A stretch of 52,302 nucleotides of DNA from Crocinitomicaceae bacterium (GTDB lineage Bacteria > Bacteroidota > Bacteroidia > Flavobacteriales_D > Crocinitomicaceae), in the NCBI GenBank assembly GCA_021740745.1, contig JAIOZF010000011.1, positions 1 through 52,302 on the forward strand, in the 5' to 3' direction. Shown here piece after piece: positions 1 through 10,847 of this stretch. Positions within the stretch are counted from its first letter, which is position 1; each line of letters begins with the position of its first letter. The notes beneath the pieces were generated by a model. It searched no databases. It was not told the DNA's origin and was given only the letters and a program-made list of their open reading frames with translations. Position numbers and translations under genes: made by a program.

Positions 1-687
1 AAGAATTTCCATTTTCTCACTTAATGCAAATCCGCGCAATTTTAACCGATCCAACGTGTTGGTGTCAAATACATTCTCATGTACCTTGAAATGAACAACA
101 CCTGCTTTTAATAATTTTGCTAAAATTTCGTGCACCACTGGTTTCATGGCAGGGAAACGGAAAGATCCTGTATCCGTCATAATTCCCAAATATATTGGCG
201 TTCCAATGCGTTCGTCTAACAAATCCAAGTTACCTGAACCTTCAATTAAATCGAAAATCAATTCACATGTTGAACAAGCGCTTGTGTCTGAAATAATCAA
301 TTGACAAAAATCTTCTGCTGGATGCGGATGATGATCGATCATAACTTTTTTTGCTTGAATCTTCAGCATCACTTCTTCCATTTCCTTCCCCACTCGATTC
401 GGCGCGTTGTAGTCCAAACAAAAAACCAAATCAGCGTTTAACAAAAGTTCTGTACATTCGATTTTATGTTCGTCAAAACATTTTATGTCAGCCGTATTTT
501 CTACCCAATGTAAAAATTCGGGTGCTGGATCTGGGTGACAAACAACTGCTTTTTTACCTAGTTTTTGAATGAATTGGTACAACCCCATTGAACTACCAAT
601 CGAATCACCATCGGGTGAACGATGTGATGTTATTACAATGTTTTTTGCAATTACTATTTCTTCAACTATTTCTTTGTAGATATTCAT
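1..687 (-). CDS. nrnA: Bifunctional oligoribonuclease / PAP phosphatase NrnA-like (DHH family), 3' end outside window
   Basis: This DHH-family phosphoesterase probably degrades short oligoribonucleotides and dephosphorylates 3'-phosphoadenosine 5'-phosphate in the cytoplasm. The visible part is 229 codons, read from an ATG at 687 to the window edge with no stop. The N-terminus carries the metal-binding HRSPDGDSIG motif at about residues 22-31, and the DHHPHP motif that names the family lies at about 118-123. Both motifs and their spacing fit NrnA. The C-terminal DHHA1 substrate-binding domain lies beyond the window. The gene starts 43 bp after the secreted protein gene on the same strand and is probably the last visible member of the prmC-ligA-dapA run. 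The family call is firm; the exact substrate is inferred. Confidence 0.9.
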   Translation of the reverse strand, partial: MNIYKEIVEEIVIAKNIVITSHRSPDGDSIGSSMGLYQFIQKLGKKAVVCHPDPAPEFLHWVENTADIKCFDEHKIECTELLLNADLVFCLDYNAPNRVGKEMEEVMLKIQAKKVMIDHHPHPAEDFCQLIISDTSACSTCELIFDLIEGSGNLDLLDERIGTPIYLGIMTDTGSFRFPAMKPVVHEILAKLLKAGVVHFKVHENVFDTNTLDRLKLRGFALSEKMEIL

Positions 688-730
688 TTCGTCGTTATAA
701 TCACCACTTTTTGAGCGGTTACAATTAATT

Positions 731-1189
731 TTATTTTTTCTCTAATAAGCGAAGTCCTTTGCAGATTGTTTTCTCTTCCTTGCTCATTGTTGCCTTTAAA
801 CGAACAAAAACGCGCATTTCAAGATCATTTTTCAAGATAAAATCACCATCTGCTTCATCCATATTTGAAAGTAGGATTTGTTTTTCTGAATGGTGTTCTT
901 CCTTTCCTTCTGCTGCTGGAACAACGGTTTTTACATAGAGTTCAAATTCTAATCCTGCCAAGGTATCTCCAACCAATTGAAAGCGATAGGTTACATCTTT
1001 GTATAAAACGAGGGCAATTTCCAATTCTTGGTTGTTTTTAACTTCTCGAATAGCTGATTGATTATTCAGGATCCATCCTTTTGGCAAAGAAGTTTCTGTA
1101 CCACCAAAATCACATTGTGCTTGCAGATTGGAAGACAGTATAGAAATCACTGAAATCAGCAGGAGAAAACAGTATTTATTTCTTTCCAT
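731..1189 (-). CDS. Small secreted protein of unknown function
   Basis: I do not recognise this 152-residue protein. Residues 1-25 form a clear signal peptide (MERNKYCF, then a hydrophobic core ending in LQAQ), so the mature protein is exported. The mature part is acidic and lysine-rich with predicted beta-type segments and two cysteines (one right after the signal peptide, one near the C-terminus). I chose the ATG at 1189 over an in-frame TTG at 1198 because the signal peptide is then standard. The start overlaps the end of the upstream lipoprotein gene by 14 bp, which implies translational coupling and a shared role in the envelope. No domain family is assigned. Confidence 0.75.
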   Translation of the reverse strand: MERNKYCFLLLISVISILSSNLQAQCDFGGTETSLPKGWILNNQSAIREVKNNQELEIALVLYKDVTYRFQLVGDTLAGLEFELYVKTVVPAAEGKEEHHSEKQILLSNMDEADGDFILKNDLEMRVFVRLKATMSKEEKTICKGLRLLEKK

Positions 1190-2072
1190 AGTTTCCAATT
1201 TCAGTTCTTAATTCATCTATAACCTTCGCAATTTTGTCATAAACCTCATCATTTGTGACGGTTGTACGATTTCCAGAAAGCAGGTAATACCCTTCTTTCT
1301 TTTCCAGTTTAATTGAATCAGTTTGGATGGACAATTCATCGTAAAGTTCAAGAATCAGCGTTAATTTATCACTGAAAAAATCAATTTCTTGGTCGTCTCC
1401 TTCTTCAATTAAAGAATACAGTAAATTCTCTGTAACAATCTTCTGAGTGGCTAAAAATTCACGCAATTCAGTTTTCTTTTTGGTATTGTTCAGCGCATCC
1501 AACGAAACATACATGTTTTGAATCCACGCACCAATTTTCAACTTTGTCAACTCAGTCCACTCGTTTTTTTCACGTAAAGCAAGAATTGCATTGGTATACG
1601 CCATTGCAGCAGCGAAATCTACTTCTGTTGGACTCGTTTTGCTTTTCGGGAGCAAGTAGAAACTTGAATCGATAATATTCAACCGATTCTGAAGTAATTT
1701 CACCTTTTCGAAAATCACTTTTGCCTCCTTTTTTCGACCAAACGATTGACAATACGACAAATCGGATAACAAGACACCTAAAACCATTGATTCATCTACT
1801 GAAGCAGTATCTATCGGTTTTAATCCATACACCAACTTTGCATTAAACGAGTTGATGTATTTTTTTAGCATCCGCATTTGTTCAGCTGTACCAGGCGTTC
1901 TATAAATCACCCAATTTTCAGCTTGAACAGAATCCTTGACAACATTCAGTGTTTTCTTCGGTTGAATTGGCTTTCTTTTCAATTTTTGTTCACCACTATC
2001 ACACGCCACCAAGGTATACAGCATTGCCAAAACAATGAATAGAACTTTCGGGAAAATGAATTTGATGATCAT
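1176..2072 (-). CDS. Lipoprotein of unknown function
   Basis: This 298-residue protein starts with a lipoprotein signal peptide: a hydrophobic stretch ending in the lipobox LVAC, with the lipidated cysteine at about residue 24, followed by DSGE. The rest is mostly alpha-helical and charged, with many Lys and Glu, and I recognise no domain. It lies 6 bp downstream of dapA and overlaps the next secreted-protein gene, so it is probably cotranscribed with both. The pairing with a second small exported protein suggests the two act together in the envelope, but that is inference. Confidence 0.75.
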   Translation of the reverse strand: MIIKFIFPKVLFIVLAMLYTLVACDSGEQKLKRKPIQPKKTLNVVKDSVQAENWVIYRTPGTAEQMRMLKKYINSFNAKLVYGLKPIDTASVDESMVLGVLLSDLSYCQSFGRKKEAKVIFEKVKLLQNRLNIIDSSFYLLPKSKTSPTEVDFAAAMAYTNAILALREKNEWTELTKLKIGAWIQNMYVSLDALNNTKKKTELREFLATQKIVTENLLYSLIEEGDDQEIDFFSDKLTLILELYDELSIQTDSIKLEKKEGYYLLSGNRTTVTNDEVYDKIAKVIDELRTEIGNYGKK

Positions 2073-2078
2073 AACGAT

Positions 2079-2957
2079 TTATGCGGTTAAACTCTTCGTT
2101 TCATTTGTAATACGCGTTCTCAATCCTTCAGAAACGGGCATTAAAGGCAAACGCATGTTTTCATCCATGATACCTCTTACCTTCATTGCGACCTTCACTC
2201 CTCCAGGATTTCCTTCTTCAAAGAACATCTTTGTTACAGGCAATAAATCGTAGTGTTCTTTTCTTGCATTTACTAAATCACCAGCAAGTGATGTATGTAC
2301 CATTTTACTGAACTTCTCTGGAAAAGCATTCGCTACGACAGAAATAACTCCATCAGCACCAGCAGCGATTAATGGCATTGTTAAAGCATCGTCTCCACTT
2401 AGAATTCCGAATCCAGTTGGACGCAAACGAATGAGTTCCATGATTTGCTCCATGTTTCCAGAAGCTTCTTTCATTGCAACAATATTGCTGATTTTAGCTA
2501 ATTCCAAGGTAGTTTCAGCCAGCATATTCGATCCAGTTCTACCTGGTACATTGTATAGGATAATTGGTAAATCAGTGCACGTCGCAATGTATTTGTAGTG
2601 CTCGATAATTCCTTTTTGGATCGGTTTATTGTAGTACGGAGAAACGGAAAGTATTCCATCTACTCCAGCAGGGACTTTTTTCAAGGTCTCGCCAACAGCT
2701 ATTGTATTGTTACCACCAACACCGTAAACGATTTTCAAACGACCATTGTTCTCGTCAATAACCGTCTTCAAAATTTCCATCTTTTCTTCTTGACTCAAAG
2801 TTGGTGACTCACCAGTAGTGCCTTGAACGACAAGAAAATCTGTTCCTCCTTCAATTTGCATGCGCACTAATTTTCTAAGTGCTTCGAAATTGATCATAAA
2901 ATCTGCATTGAATGGCGTTACCAAGGCAACACCTGAACCTGTAAATGGATTATTCAT
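2079..2957 (-). CDS. dapA: 4-hydroxy-tetrahydrodipicolinate synthase DapA
   Basis: DapA condenses pyruvate with aspartate semialdehyde, the first committed step of diaminopimelate and lysine synthesis in the cytoplasm. The protein is 292 residues, the usual family length. The Thr pair of the active site is seen in GTTGES (about 47-48), the catalytic Tyr in ILYNVPGR (about 135, with Arg 140), and the Schiff-base Lys in VAMKEASG (about 163). I chose the ATG at 2957 (MNNPFTG) because upstream in-frame sequence belongs to the preceding gene and adds nothing family-like. The start overlaps the DUF6913-like gene by 8 bp, so the two are translationally coupled. Confidence 0.96.
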   Translation of the reverse strand: MNNPFTGSGVALVTPFNADFMINFEALRKLVRMQIEGGTDFLVVQGTTGESPTLSQEEKMEILKTVIDENNGRLKIVYGVGGNNTIAVGETLKKVPAGVDGILSVSPYYNKPIQKGIIEHYKYIATCTDLPIILYNVPGRTGSNMLAETTLELAKISNIVAMKEASGNMEQIMELIRLRPTGFGILSGDDALTMPLIAAGADGVISVVANAFPEKFSKMVHTSLAGDLVNARKEHYDLLPVTKMFFEEGNPGGVKVAMKVRGIMDENMRLPLMPVSEGLRTRITNETKSLTA

Positions 2958-3422
2958 TTGATGATAATTTAACGAGTGTGTTTTTTGCGAAATTAACCAT
3001 TTCTTCTGGTTTTTCACCTTTTGAAAATACGCGAATTGTAAAAATATCCAAGGGAGAATTAATTCCAATGGAATAGTTGATATTCATATCACTAAGTGCT
3101 TTTCCCAGGCGTTTTGAATCGTCTTCAAAATATAAAAGTGCATCGTAAGATTTGGTGATGACAGACCCTAATACTTCATTTTTCAATTTACCGAAAAGAG
3201 TGAAATCCTTAGGAGATACAAAGTGAATTAAGCGATGCGTTGGCAAATCCGCTTTTTTCAAAGAAGCTGGAATGGTCACAACGATGTCCAATTTTTCAAC
3301 TAAACTATCATTCAACACTTTATCTAATTCTTTTCGGAATTCACTGAAATAAGAGGCATCTTTGTATGGAAACACAATTAAAACGCGCTTTATTTGTCTC
3401 CAAATTGAGTTGGAATCTGTCA

Positions 3423-3423
<1 letters not shown>
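2950..3423 (-). CDS. DUF6913-like cytoplasmic protein
   Basis: This 157-residue protein has no signal peptide or membrane segment. From memory it resembles a small Bacteroidetes family (DUF6913) often found beside dapA or ligA. Features visible are an early hydrophobic strand (RVLIVFPY), a central segment with YDALLYFEDD, and a C-terminal TIRVFSKGEKPEEMV stretch. The start is coupled to ligA by a TAATG stop-start overlap, and its end overlaps dapA by 8 bp. It is therefore an integral part of the ligA-dapA operon. Its function is unknown and the family label is only moderately certain. Confidence 0.75.
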
Positions 3424-5444
<2,021 letters not shown>

Positions 5445-6320
5445 TTAAGGCTTTTGTGCCTTTAACATCCTATCCTTCCCTTGTAAATCTTTCCTCAATA
5501 CAATGTTAACAAACCCAAGTTCTTCGAAGATGGATTGCGTTGCTTCGCCCAAACGTTCGTGAATTTCCACGTAAATATTCCCACCTGACATCAACAAATC
5601 TGCACTTTGTTTTGCTAGCGCCTTATAGAAAATCAAGGCATTCGTGTCTTCCACAAACAAAGCCATGTGCGGTTCATAATCCAAGACATTCGCTGCCATT
5701 TCGTGTTTATCAAAAGTTGGAATATAAGGTGGATTTGAAACAAGAACATCGCATGAATTTGAAGCACATCCCGGTATCGCTTCTTCCGATAGCGCATTAT
5801 GAAATAAGAAATTCAGTTCTAATCCCAAACTCTCTGCATTTTCCTTCGCCAGATTCAAGGCATCCTCCGAAAAATCAGTCGCAAAGGCCAGCGCTGATGG
5901 AAATTGACTTTTCAGGGCCAAAGCGATACATCCAGAACCTGTACAAAAATCAATAAATTGATGAATCGAAGTGGTTTGATGATCTTTCACGATCCATTCC
6001 ACCAATTCTTCTGTTTCTGGTCGTGGAATTAGTGCGCGTTTATCCGTTTTGATTTCTAAACCAAAAAACTCGGTGTTTCCGATAATGTATTGAAAAGGTT
6101 CATTGGCTTGCAAACGCTTCATAATATTTCGGAAGTACAATAAATCTGATTCAGACAAGCGTTGATCGTCGCACAACAAATACTCTGATGCTGATAAGTT
6201 CAATCGCTGAAGAATCGCTTCTTTCAACATGCTTTTAATTTCACTCTCTGTAAATTGAGGGCTTAAGCGTTCTTTGAAATAAGATTTAATCGCTTGTATG
6301 GAGTTGGTTTGAACGAACAC
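5445..6320 (-). CDS. prmC: Peptide chain release factor N5-glutamine methyltransferase PrmC
   Basis: PrmC methylates the glutamine of the GGQ motif in release factors using S-adenosylmethionine. The 291-residue protein has a helical N-terminal domain, the SAM-binding motif DFCTGSGCIALAL at about 124-136, and the signature NPPY at 196-199. The start is a GTG at 6320. No ATG lies in frame upstream, and the next in-frame ATG (about residue 31) would remove the N-terminal domain. A -7 box at 6335-6342 sits 14 bp upstream, so prmC is probably the first gene of the run through ligA and dapA. Confidence 0.95.
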   Translation of the reverse strand: MFVQTNSIQAIKSYFKERLSPQFTESEIKSMLKEAILQRLNLSASEYLLCDDQRLSESDLLYFRNIMKRLQANEPFQYIIGNTEFFGLEIKTDKRALIPRPETEELVEWIVKDHQTTSIHQFIDFCTGSGCIALALKSQFPSALAFATDFSEDALNLAKENAESLGLELNFLFHNALSEEAIPGCASNSCDVLVSNPPYIPTFDKHEMAANVLDYEPHMALFVEDTNALIFYKALAKQSADLLMSGGNIYVEIHERLGEATQSIFEELGFVNIVLRKDLQGKDRMLKAQKP

Positions 6321-6334
6321 TTGTTTTTTTTTGA

Positions 6335-6342
6335 CAAAGGTA
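6335..6342 (-). promoter_or_regulatory. Bacteroidetes -7 promoter box for prmC operon
   Basis: Read on the minus strand this is TACCTTTG, matching the Bacteroidetes -7 consensus TAnnTTTG. It lies 14 bp before the GTG start of prmC. No good -33 TTG is found at the usual 19-21 bp distance, so the call is moderate. Confidence 0.5.
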
Positions 6343-6419
6343 AATTAAGATTTGATTAGGTTGTTAAAATATAAATTGTTGATTCTTCTTTTTTTCTATC
6401 GCAAAAAAAAGAAGCAAAA

Positions 6420-6614
6420 AAGTGCTCTTTTACAATTCACCAAAGGAACTTACCGGCGCTTCGTTACACTGCGGCCGCTACCGCCGACAAAGCTCACGAT
6501 CTAATTCGAGACCAAATTTGTTAATCGATAAATTGAAATTAAATGAACCCGATTCGTTTGTTATACTATTCCCTTTGCGGACTAGTTCTGTTGGTGAATT
6601 GCGGTTACTCACTT
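6420..6614. repeat. Inverted-repeat-bounded intergenic element with GC-rich core
   Basis: The 550-bp gap between prmC and rlmF has no credible gene. It holds an element with imperfect inverted arms: 6433-6450 and 6584-6601 match at 16 of 18 positions when one is reversed, and an outer 5-bp match (6420-6424 with 6610-6614) lies at equal spacing. The interior starts with an unusually GC-rich stretch (about 6451-6500, including GCGGCCGC). A separate A/T hairpin (CTTCTTTTTTT, 8-nt loop, AAAAAAAGAAG) lies just before it at 6385-6414. The arrangement looks like a small non-coding mobile or REP-like element. From 6615 to 6871 I see only AT-rich sequence. Confidence 0.5.
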
Positions 6615-6871
6615 CGAGAATTTAAAATCGTTTGATAAATTATCGGACGAGAATGACTCGACGAAACAATCGGTATTTACTTTCATGTAAAACAATCAAA
6701 ATGGAATAAACAATGTAAGATTTAAACATTAATAATCATTCGTGAATTCGTGGCCTTTCACTTTCGTTCTGCATAACTAATAATTAAAATAAGACCTCTT
6801 TTCTACCGTTTTCTCTGTCCCTTTGTGCCTCAGTGGTGAAAAATTCACCAAAAAGTTCTTAATTTCACCTT

Positions 6872-7837
6872 ATGGGACAAGAAAAGAAGGAACATCCAAA
6901 AGAAAAATCAAGATTACACCCGCGGAATAAACACCGTGAGCGCTATGATTTCAAGCTTTTAAATGCTGCTTGTCCTGAATTGGCGGAGTTTGTAGTAATT
7001 AATCAATTTGGGGATGAAACAGTCGATTTCTTCAATCCAGAGGCCGTTAGATTGCTAAACAAAGCCTTATTGAAAGCGCATTACAACGTCAATAACTGGA
7101 CGATTCCAAGTGGATATTTATGTCCTCCTATACCTGGAAGAGCCGATTACATTCATCATATAGCCGATTTTTTACGTTCGAAGAATTTCGGGAAAATCCC
7201 ACAAGGACAGAAAATCAAGGTCTTGGATATTGGTGTTGGGGCTAACTGCATTTACCCTATTATTGGTGCAACGGAATATGACTGGCATTTTGTAGGATCT
7301 GACATTGATGCTGTGGCAATTGAAAATGCAACGGAGATTATAAATCAAAATCCTCCATTGAAGGAAAACATAGAACTACGTTTTCAAGAAAGTGAAAAAA
7401 CGATTTTCAAAGGTATAATCGCTTTTGACGAAAAATTTGATGTCACAATTTGCAATCCACCTTTTCATACATCTGCACAAGAGGCTCAATCGGGCACCGC
7501 TCGAAAATTAAAGAACCTACAAGCTGAAAATAAGCGAGAAATCGTCCTTAATTTTGGTGGACGCAGCAATGAATTATGGTGTGAGGGAGGTGAATTAGCG
7601 TTCATTAAGCGTATGATTATTCAAAGCAAGAAATATGCTAATTCTTGTTTTTGGTTTACCACCTTGGTTTCAAAAGAATCGAATTTGAGAAACATTTACC
7701 GCGAGTTGGAAGATGCCAATGCGTATGAAGTAGCCACATTACCAATGGGACAAGGAAATAAAACGAGCAGGGTTGTCGCATGGACATTTTTGACTGCACA
7801 GGAGCAGATTGCTTGGAAGAAAGCGAGATGGAATTGA
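6872..7837 (+). CDS. rlmF: 23S rRNA (adenine1618-N6)-methyltransferase RlmF
   Basis: RlmF methylates A1618 of 23S rRNA using S-adenosylmethionine. The 321-residue protein matches the family along its length: a basic N-terminus with LHPRNKHRERYDF, the WTIPSGYLCPPIPGRADYIH block (about 76-95), the SAM site LDIGVGANCIYPI (about 118-130), and the catalytic ICNPPFH (about 194-199). The conserved GGELAF and QGNKTSRVVAWTF blocks follow. The gene is monocistronic, with an intergenic element upstream and a broken gene downstream. The ATG at 6872 is preceded by an AT-rich leader without a strong promoter box. Confidence 0.95.
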   Translation: MGQEKKEHPKEKSRLHPRNKHRERYDFKLLNAACPELAEFVVINQFGDETVDFFNPEAVRLLNKALLKAHYNVNNWTIPSGYLCPPIPGRADYIHHIADFLRSKNFGKIPQGQKIKVLDIGVGANCIYPIIGATEYDWHFVGSDIDAVAIENATEIINQNPPLKENIELRFQESEKTIFKGIIAFDEKFDVTICNPPFHTSAQEAQSGTARKLKNLQAENKREIVLNFGGRSNELWCEGGELAFIKRMIIQSKKYANSCFWFTTLVSKESNLRNIYRELEDANAYEVATLPMGQGNKTSRVVAWTFLTAQEQIAWKKARWN

Positions 7838-7880
7838 ATGAATAATAGGATTTGATGATTCGTAAGATTCGAAAATTTGA

Positions 7881-8240
7881 TTTGGTAGCTTTCAGACCAA
7901 AGACTATTTCTTTTCTATACTTGATAAAAGTGGCGGATTTGACTCATTTAACTATGAGCGTACTTTTCTTGATGAAGAAATCATTGATTTAAATTTGAGA
8001 AATGGTTTTAGCTGCGTGCCCCAGTCGATAAAAAATAACAGTGGAGTGCTCGTTTATCAATTATTGACACTTGGTTTGATTGTTAAAAATGGCCATAAGT
8101 TGGATATTGTATTGAGTTAGACCTAATTAATAACTATATACGAAATTAATGCTAGTATTAAGTCTGGACTTACAGCCAACGCGCGTGAAAACCCAATGGA
8201 ATTTTACATTGACGATCTCATCGTAAAAAAATTGGATTAA
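7881..8240 (+). pseudogene. Remnant of a broken gene (two in-frame fragments)
   Basis: The 524-bp gap after rlmF holds decayed coding sequence. One frame is open from 7881 to a TAG at 8118-8120 (about 79 codons, including FNYERTFLDEEIIDLNL), but it has no ATG start. After TAG and one further stop (TAA 8124-8126) the same frame reopens to a TAA at 8238-8240, encoding about 37 residues ending in FYIDDLIVKKLD. That ending resembles the last strand of a jelly-roll or lectin-type domain. The shared frame suggests one degraded gene. The parent gene is not identifiable. From 8241 to 8361 I see no clear feature other than the leader of the next gene. Confidence 0.45.
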
Positions 8241-8361
8241 ATTTTCATTTAGCGTGAACCTTTTTACCCTCCCTGAGTAGTACTGTCGAATTTCAGGATG
8301 GGAGAACGCTCCAATTGGAATTTACCGGTAAACGACATGATCCTCGTTAAAAACGAAAAAG

Positions 8362-10242
8362 ATGAAAAAACACTTGCTAATTGCTGGACTATTGATAAAT
8401 AGTTTGGTGTATTCTCAACAAGCTGAGAAAGTATACAGTATTACCAAAGAAGTGCGCGAAATAAGTTGGTATGAAACCCAACAGAAATTATGGAAAGCAG
8501 AAATCGATAAGAATAAAACCAATGCCGATGCGTGGTACAATTACTTTAGTGCAACGCGCGCCTTGAAAAATTTATCATACACAGATGAAACGGGTGTTTT
8601 GTTAAAGAAATACCAAGAGCAATGCAATCAAATCGCTGACGATGCCTTGAAAGCAATTCCAAACACCTTTGAGGCAAACCATATCAAATTTTGGAATGGT
8701 GACTTAATGAAAGAATCTGCTTATTTGTTCAAGGCAAATGAAATTAGTCCAAACGACCCGCGTGCCTTTGATGGAATGATGGTTCACTATGAATTGAACC
8801 GAAACAAAATGAAGTTTGAAGAGTTCGCTGGAAAATGCTTTAAAAGCAATGGTATACCCGGTGGAATATTGAATTGGGCGCACAATCTACTTGCTGAAGT
8901 CGATAAAAATGCGGTCATCCTTACTTTTGGTGATAACGATACCTATGCAGCGTGGATTGTACAAGGTGCTAAGCAATTCAGAAAGGATGTAACCATTATC
9001 AATACATCGCTGATAATGATCGAAGAATATAGAACCAAATTGTTTAAGGAATTGGGATATCCTGAATTAACGATCAATGAAACCGACGATTGGGATGAAA
9101 ATCAAAAAAAGGTTCTTCAACACATCTTCAATGGAAGTCGACCAAGTTATGTTTCTGCAACGGGTGTAGGCCAACTACAAGATCAATTTGGAGAAAAACT
9201 ATTTGTTACTGGTTTAGCTTATAAATACAGTGAATCTACTTTTGACAATATTTCAATTATTCAACGAAATTATGAAAAGCGGTATTTATTGGATCACTTA
9301 AAAGAAACCTTTACCTTCAATATTTCGGACAAAAAACTGGTCGATTTTAATTCAACTTACCTCCCATCTTTGTTAAAGTTATACAAGCATTACCAAGAAA
9401 GCGAAGAAACATTGAGAATGGCTGAATTGGAGAAATTGATTATTTCAATTAGTGAAGAATCGGGTCAACAAAGTGAAATTTATGAAATTTTAGGTGAATC
9501 AACATCGAGTCCCGCCCTGCTCACAGCACTCTTGGATGTGAAATCGATTGAAAAAAACATGTTGCCTGTGAACAAGACTGTTTACATGGGAAAATATGAA
9601 GTGAGCAATGCTGATTACCGCAAGTTTCTTGACAATTTAAAACGTTCACAGCAAACTAATTTATTGGCAATTGCCCAATATGACTCAACCGTATGGAATA
9701 CTAAATTCCAGTATACGTATAATGATCCTATGCGTGAAAATTATCATTGGCATCCAGCGTATGATGAATATCCGATGGTAAATATTTCATTTGAAGCTGC
9801 ACAAGCGTATTGCGATTGGTTAACGAAGCAATACAACACGCAACGCAAACGCGAATACACACAAGTAAAATTTAGATTACCCAGCGAGAAAGAATGGTTA
9901 TTGGCAGCAGGATCAGGAAATGAAAAGGCGGTGAGTTGTTTTCCCAATGACAATATTCAAAATGCAGACAAGTGTTATTTAGGGAATATCAAAGTGTCTC
10001 CAGGACGATATATGGACGATGGAGCCTTTCATACTGCCAAAGTTTCATCGTACTTGGCTAACAAAGCTGGATTCTTTTGCACTTTTGGAAACGTTGCAGA
10101 AATGATTGATAAAAAAGGTATAGCAAAAGGAGGATCTTGGTATCACACGTTTGAAGAATCCAATTTTCAGCAACAAATAAACTATGCTGGACCAGATCCT
10201 GGAATTGGATTTAGAATCGTAATGGAAATTATTGAGCAATAA
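8362..10242 (+). CDS. Secreted protein: DUF2723-tail-like region fused to a SUMF (FGE-sulfatase) domain
   Basis: This 626-residue protein has a signal peptide (MKKHLLIAGLLINSLVYSQ). Residues about 40-150 look like helical TPR-type repeats. Residues about 184-220 contain ILTFGDNDTYAAW and DVTIINTSLI, which resemble the soluble tail of DUF2723 membrane proteins. Residues about 400-626 form a SUMF/formylglycine-generating-enzyme-like domain (MGKYEVSNADYRKFL, FRLPSEKEWLLAA, GNVAEM, KGGSW, GIGFRI). The catalytic cysteine pair of true FGE near the GGSW block is absent, so it is more like the structural SUMF domains of GldJ and GldK than an enzyme. The 3' end overlaps the sigma factor gene by 11 bp, which points to a linked role. 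Confidence 0.8.
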   Translation: MKKHLLIAGLLINSLVYSQQAEKVYSITKEVREISWYETQQKLWKAEIDKNKTNADAWYNYFSATRALKNLSYTDETGVLLKKYQEQCNQIADDALKAIPNTFEANHIKFWNGDLMKESAYLFKANEISPNDPRAFDGMMVHYELNRNKMKFEEFAGKCFKSNGIPGGILNWAHNLLAEVDKNAVILTFGDNDTYAAWIVQGAKQFRKDVTIINTSLIMIEEYRTKLFKELGYPELTINETDDWDENQKKVLQHIFNGSRPSYVSATGVGQLQDQFGEKLFVTGLAYKYSESTFDNISIIQRNYEKRYLLDHLKETFTFNISDKKLVDFNSTYLPSLLKLYKHYQESEETLRMAELEKLIISISEESGQQSEIYEILGESTSSPALLTALLDVKSIEKNMLPVNKTVYMGKYEVSNADYRKFLDNLKRSQQTNLLAIAQYDSTVWNTKFQYTYNDPMRENYHWHPAYDEYPMVNISFEAAQAYCDWLTKQYNTQRKREYTQVKFRLPSEKEWLLAAGSGNEKAVSCFPNDNIQNADKCYLGNIKVSPGRYMDDGAFHTAKVSSYLANKAGFFCTFGNVAEMIDKKGIAKGGSWYHTFEESNFQQQINYAGPDPGIGFRIVMEIIEQ

Positions 10243-10846
10243 ACAGCAGATTTTGTTCAAGAAAAGATACCATAAATTGAGTGATGAAGAGTTGATGGTT
10301 CAGGTAATGGATCATCATTCTCATCCTGCTATCGTTGAATTACATTCAAGGTATAGTCAAAAATTGCTTGGTTATTTCATGAAAATGCTCAACAAGGATT
10401 TAGATTTGTCACAAGATTTTGTACAGGAGATCTTTTTGAAAATCCTTGAAAAGAAACACTTGTATGATCCCTCGAAAAAGTTCTATACATGGTTATTTAC
10501 CATTGCGAGTAACATGTGTAAAACCTCTTATCGAAGAGTTCCTTTCAACCGCATTTCAGATGATGGGTATGAGTTGAATCAATCGATTCATTTGAATGAA
10601 AATTTGGCTGACAAAGAAAATTTCAAGCAATTATTACACGAGAGCATTGAAACATTGGAATTTGGTCAAAAAACCGTTTTTGTTTTGCGGTACATGGAAC
10701 AGTTCTCATTGAATGAAATTGCTGAAATCATGGAGATATCGACTGGTACAGTCAAATCACGTTTGTTTTACGCCACCCAAAAAATTGCCAAGCAACTGAG
10801 TATTTACGACCCGCAATATGAGTCCAATTTATTTAAATTGAGTTAA
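10232..10846 (+). CDS. ECF-type RNA polymerase sigma factor
   Basis: This sigma-70 family protein (up to 204 residues) directs RNA polymerase to a specific promoter set. Region 2 lies at about 35-105, including the DFVQEIFLKIL and FYTWLFTIASNM segments. Region 4 lies at about 140-190, with the helix-turn-helix LNEIAEIMEISTGTVKSRLFYA. The only upstream start options are TTG codons: the one at 10232 lies inside the last codons of the SUMF gene, and the first in-frame ATG (10292) would leave a shorter but still possible N-terminus. The next gene follows after 1 bp and encodes a one-pass membrane protein, the usual place for an anti-sigma factor. Confidence 0.88.
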   Translation: MSNKQQILFKKRYHKLSDEELMVQVMDHHSHPAIVELHSRYSQKLLGYFMKMLNKDLDLSQDFVQEIFLKILEKKHLYDPSKKFYTWLFTIASNMCKTSYRRVPFNRISDDGYELNQSIHLNENLADKENFKQLLHESIETLEFGQKTVFVLRYMEQFSLNEIAEIMEISTGTVKSRLFYATQKIAKQLSIYDPQYESNLFKLS

Positions 10847-10847
10847 A

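Noticed and set aside
351-572. Plus-strand ORF of 73 codons
   Set aside because: It is antisense to the DHH-family nrnA gene, which has complete motifs in the minus frame.
5540-5956. 138-codon plus-strand ORF antisense to prmC
   Set aside because: It overlaps the conserved NPPY and SAM-binding region of prmC, and the translation is low-complexity and lacks any motif.
6422-6625. 67-codon ORF in the prmC-rlmF gap
   Set aside because: It covers the inverted-repeat element, has no coding signature, and is explained by the GC-rich non-coding core.
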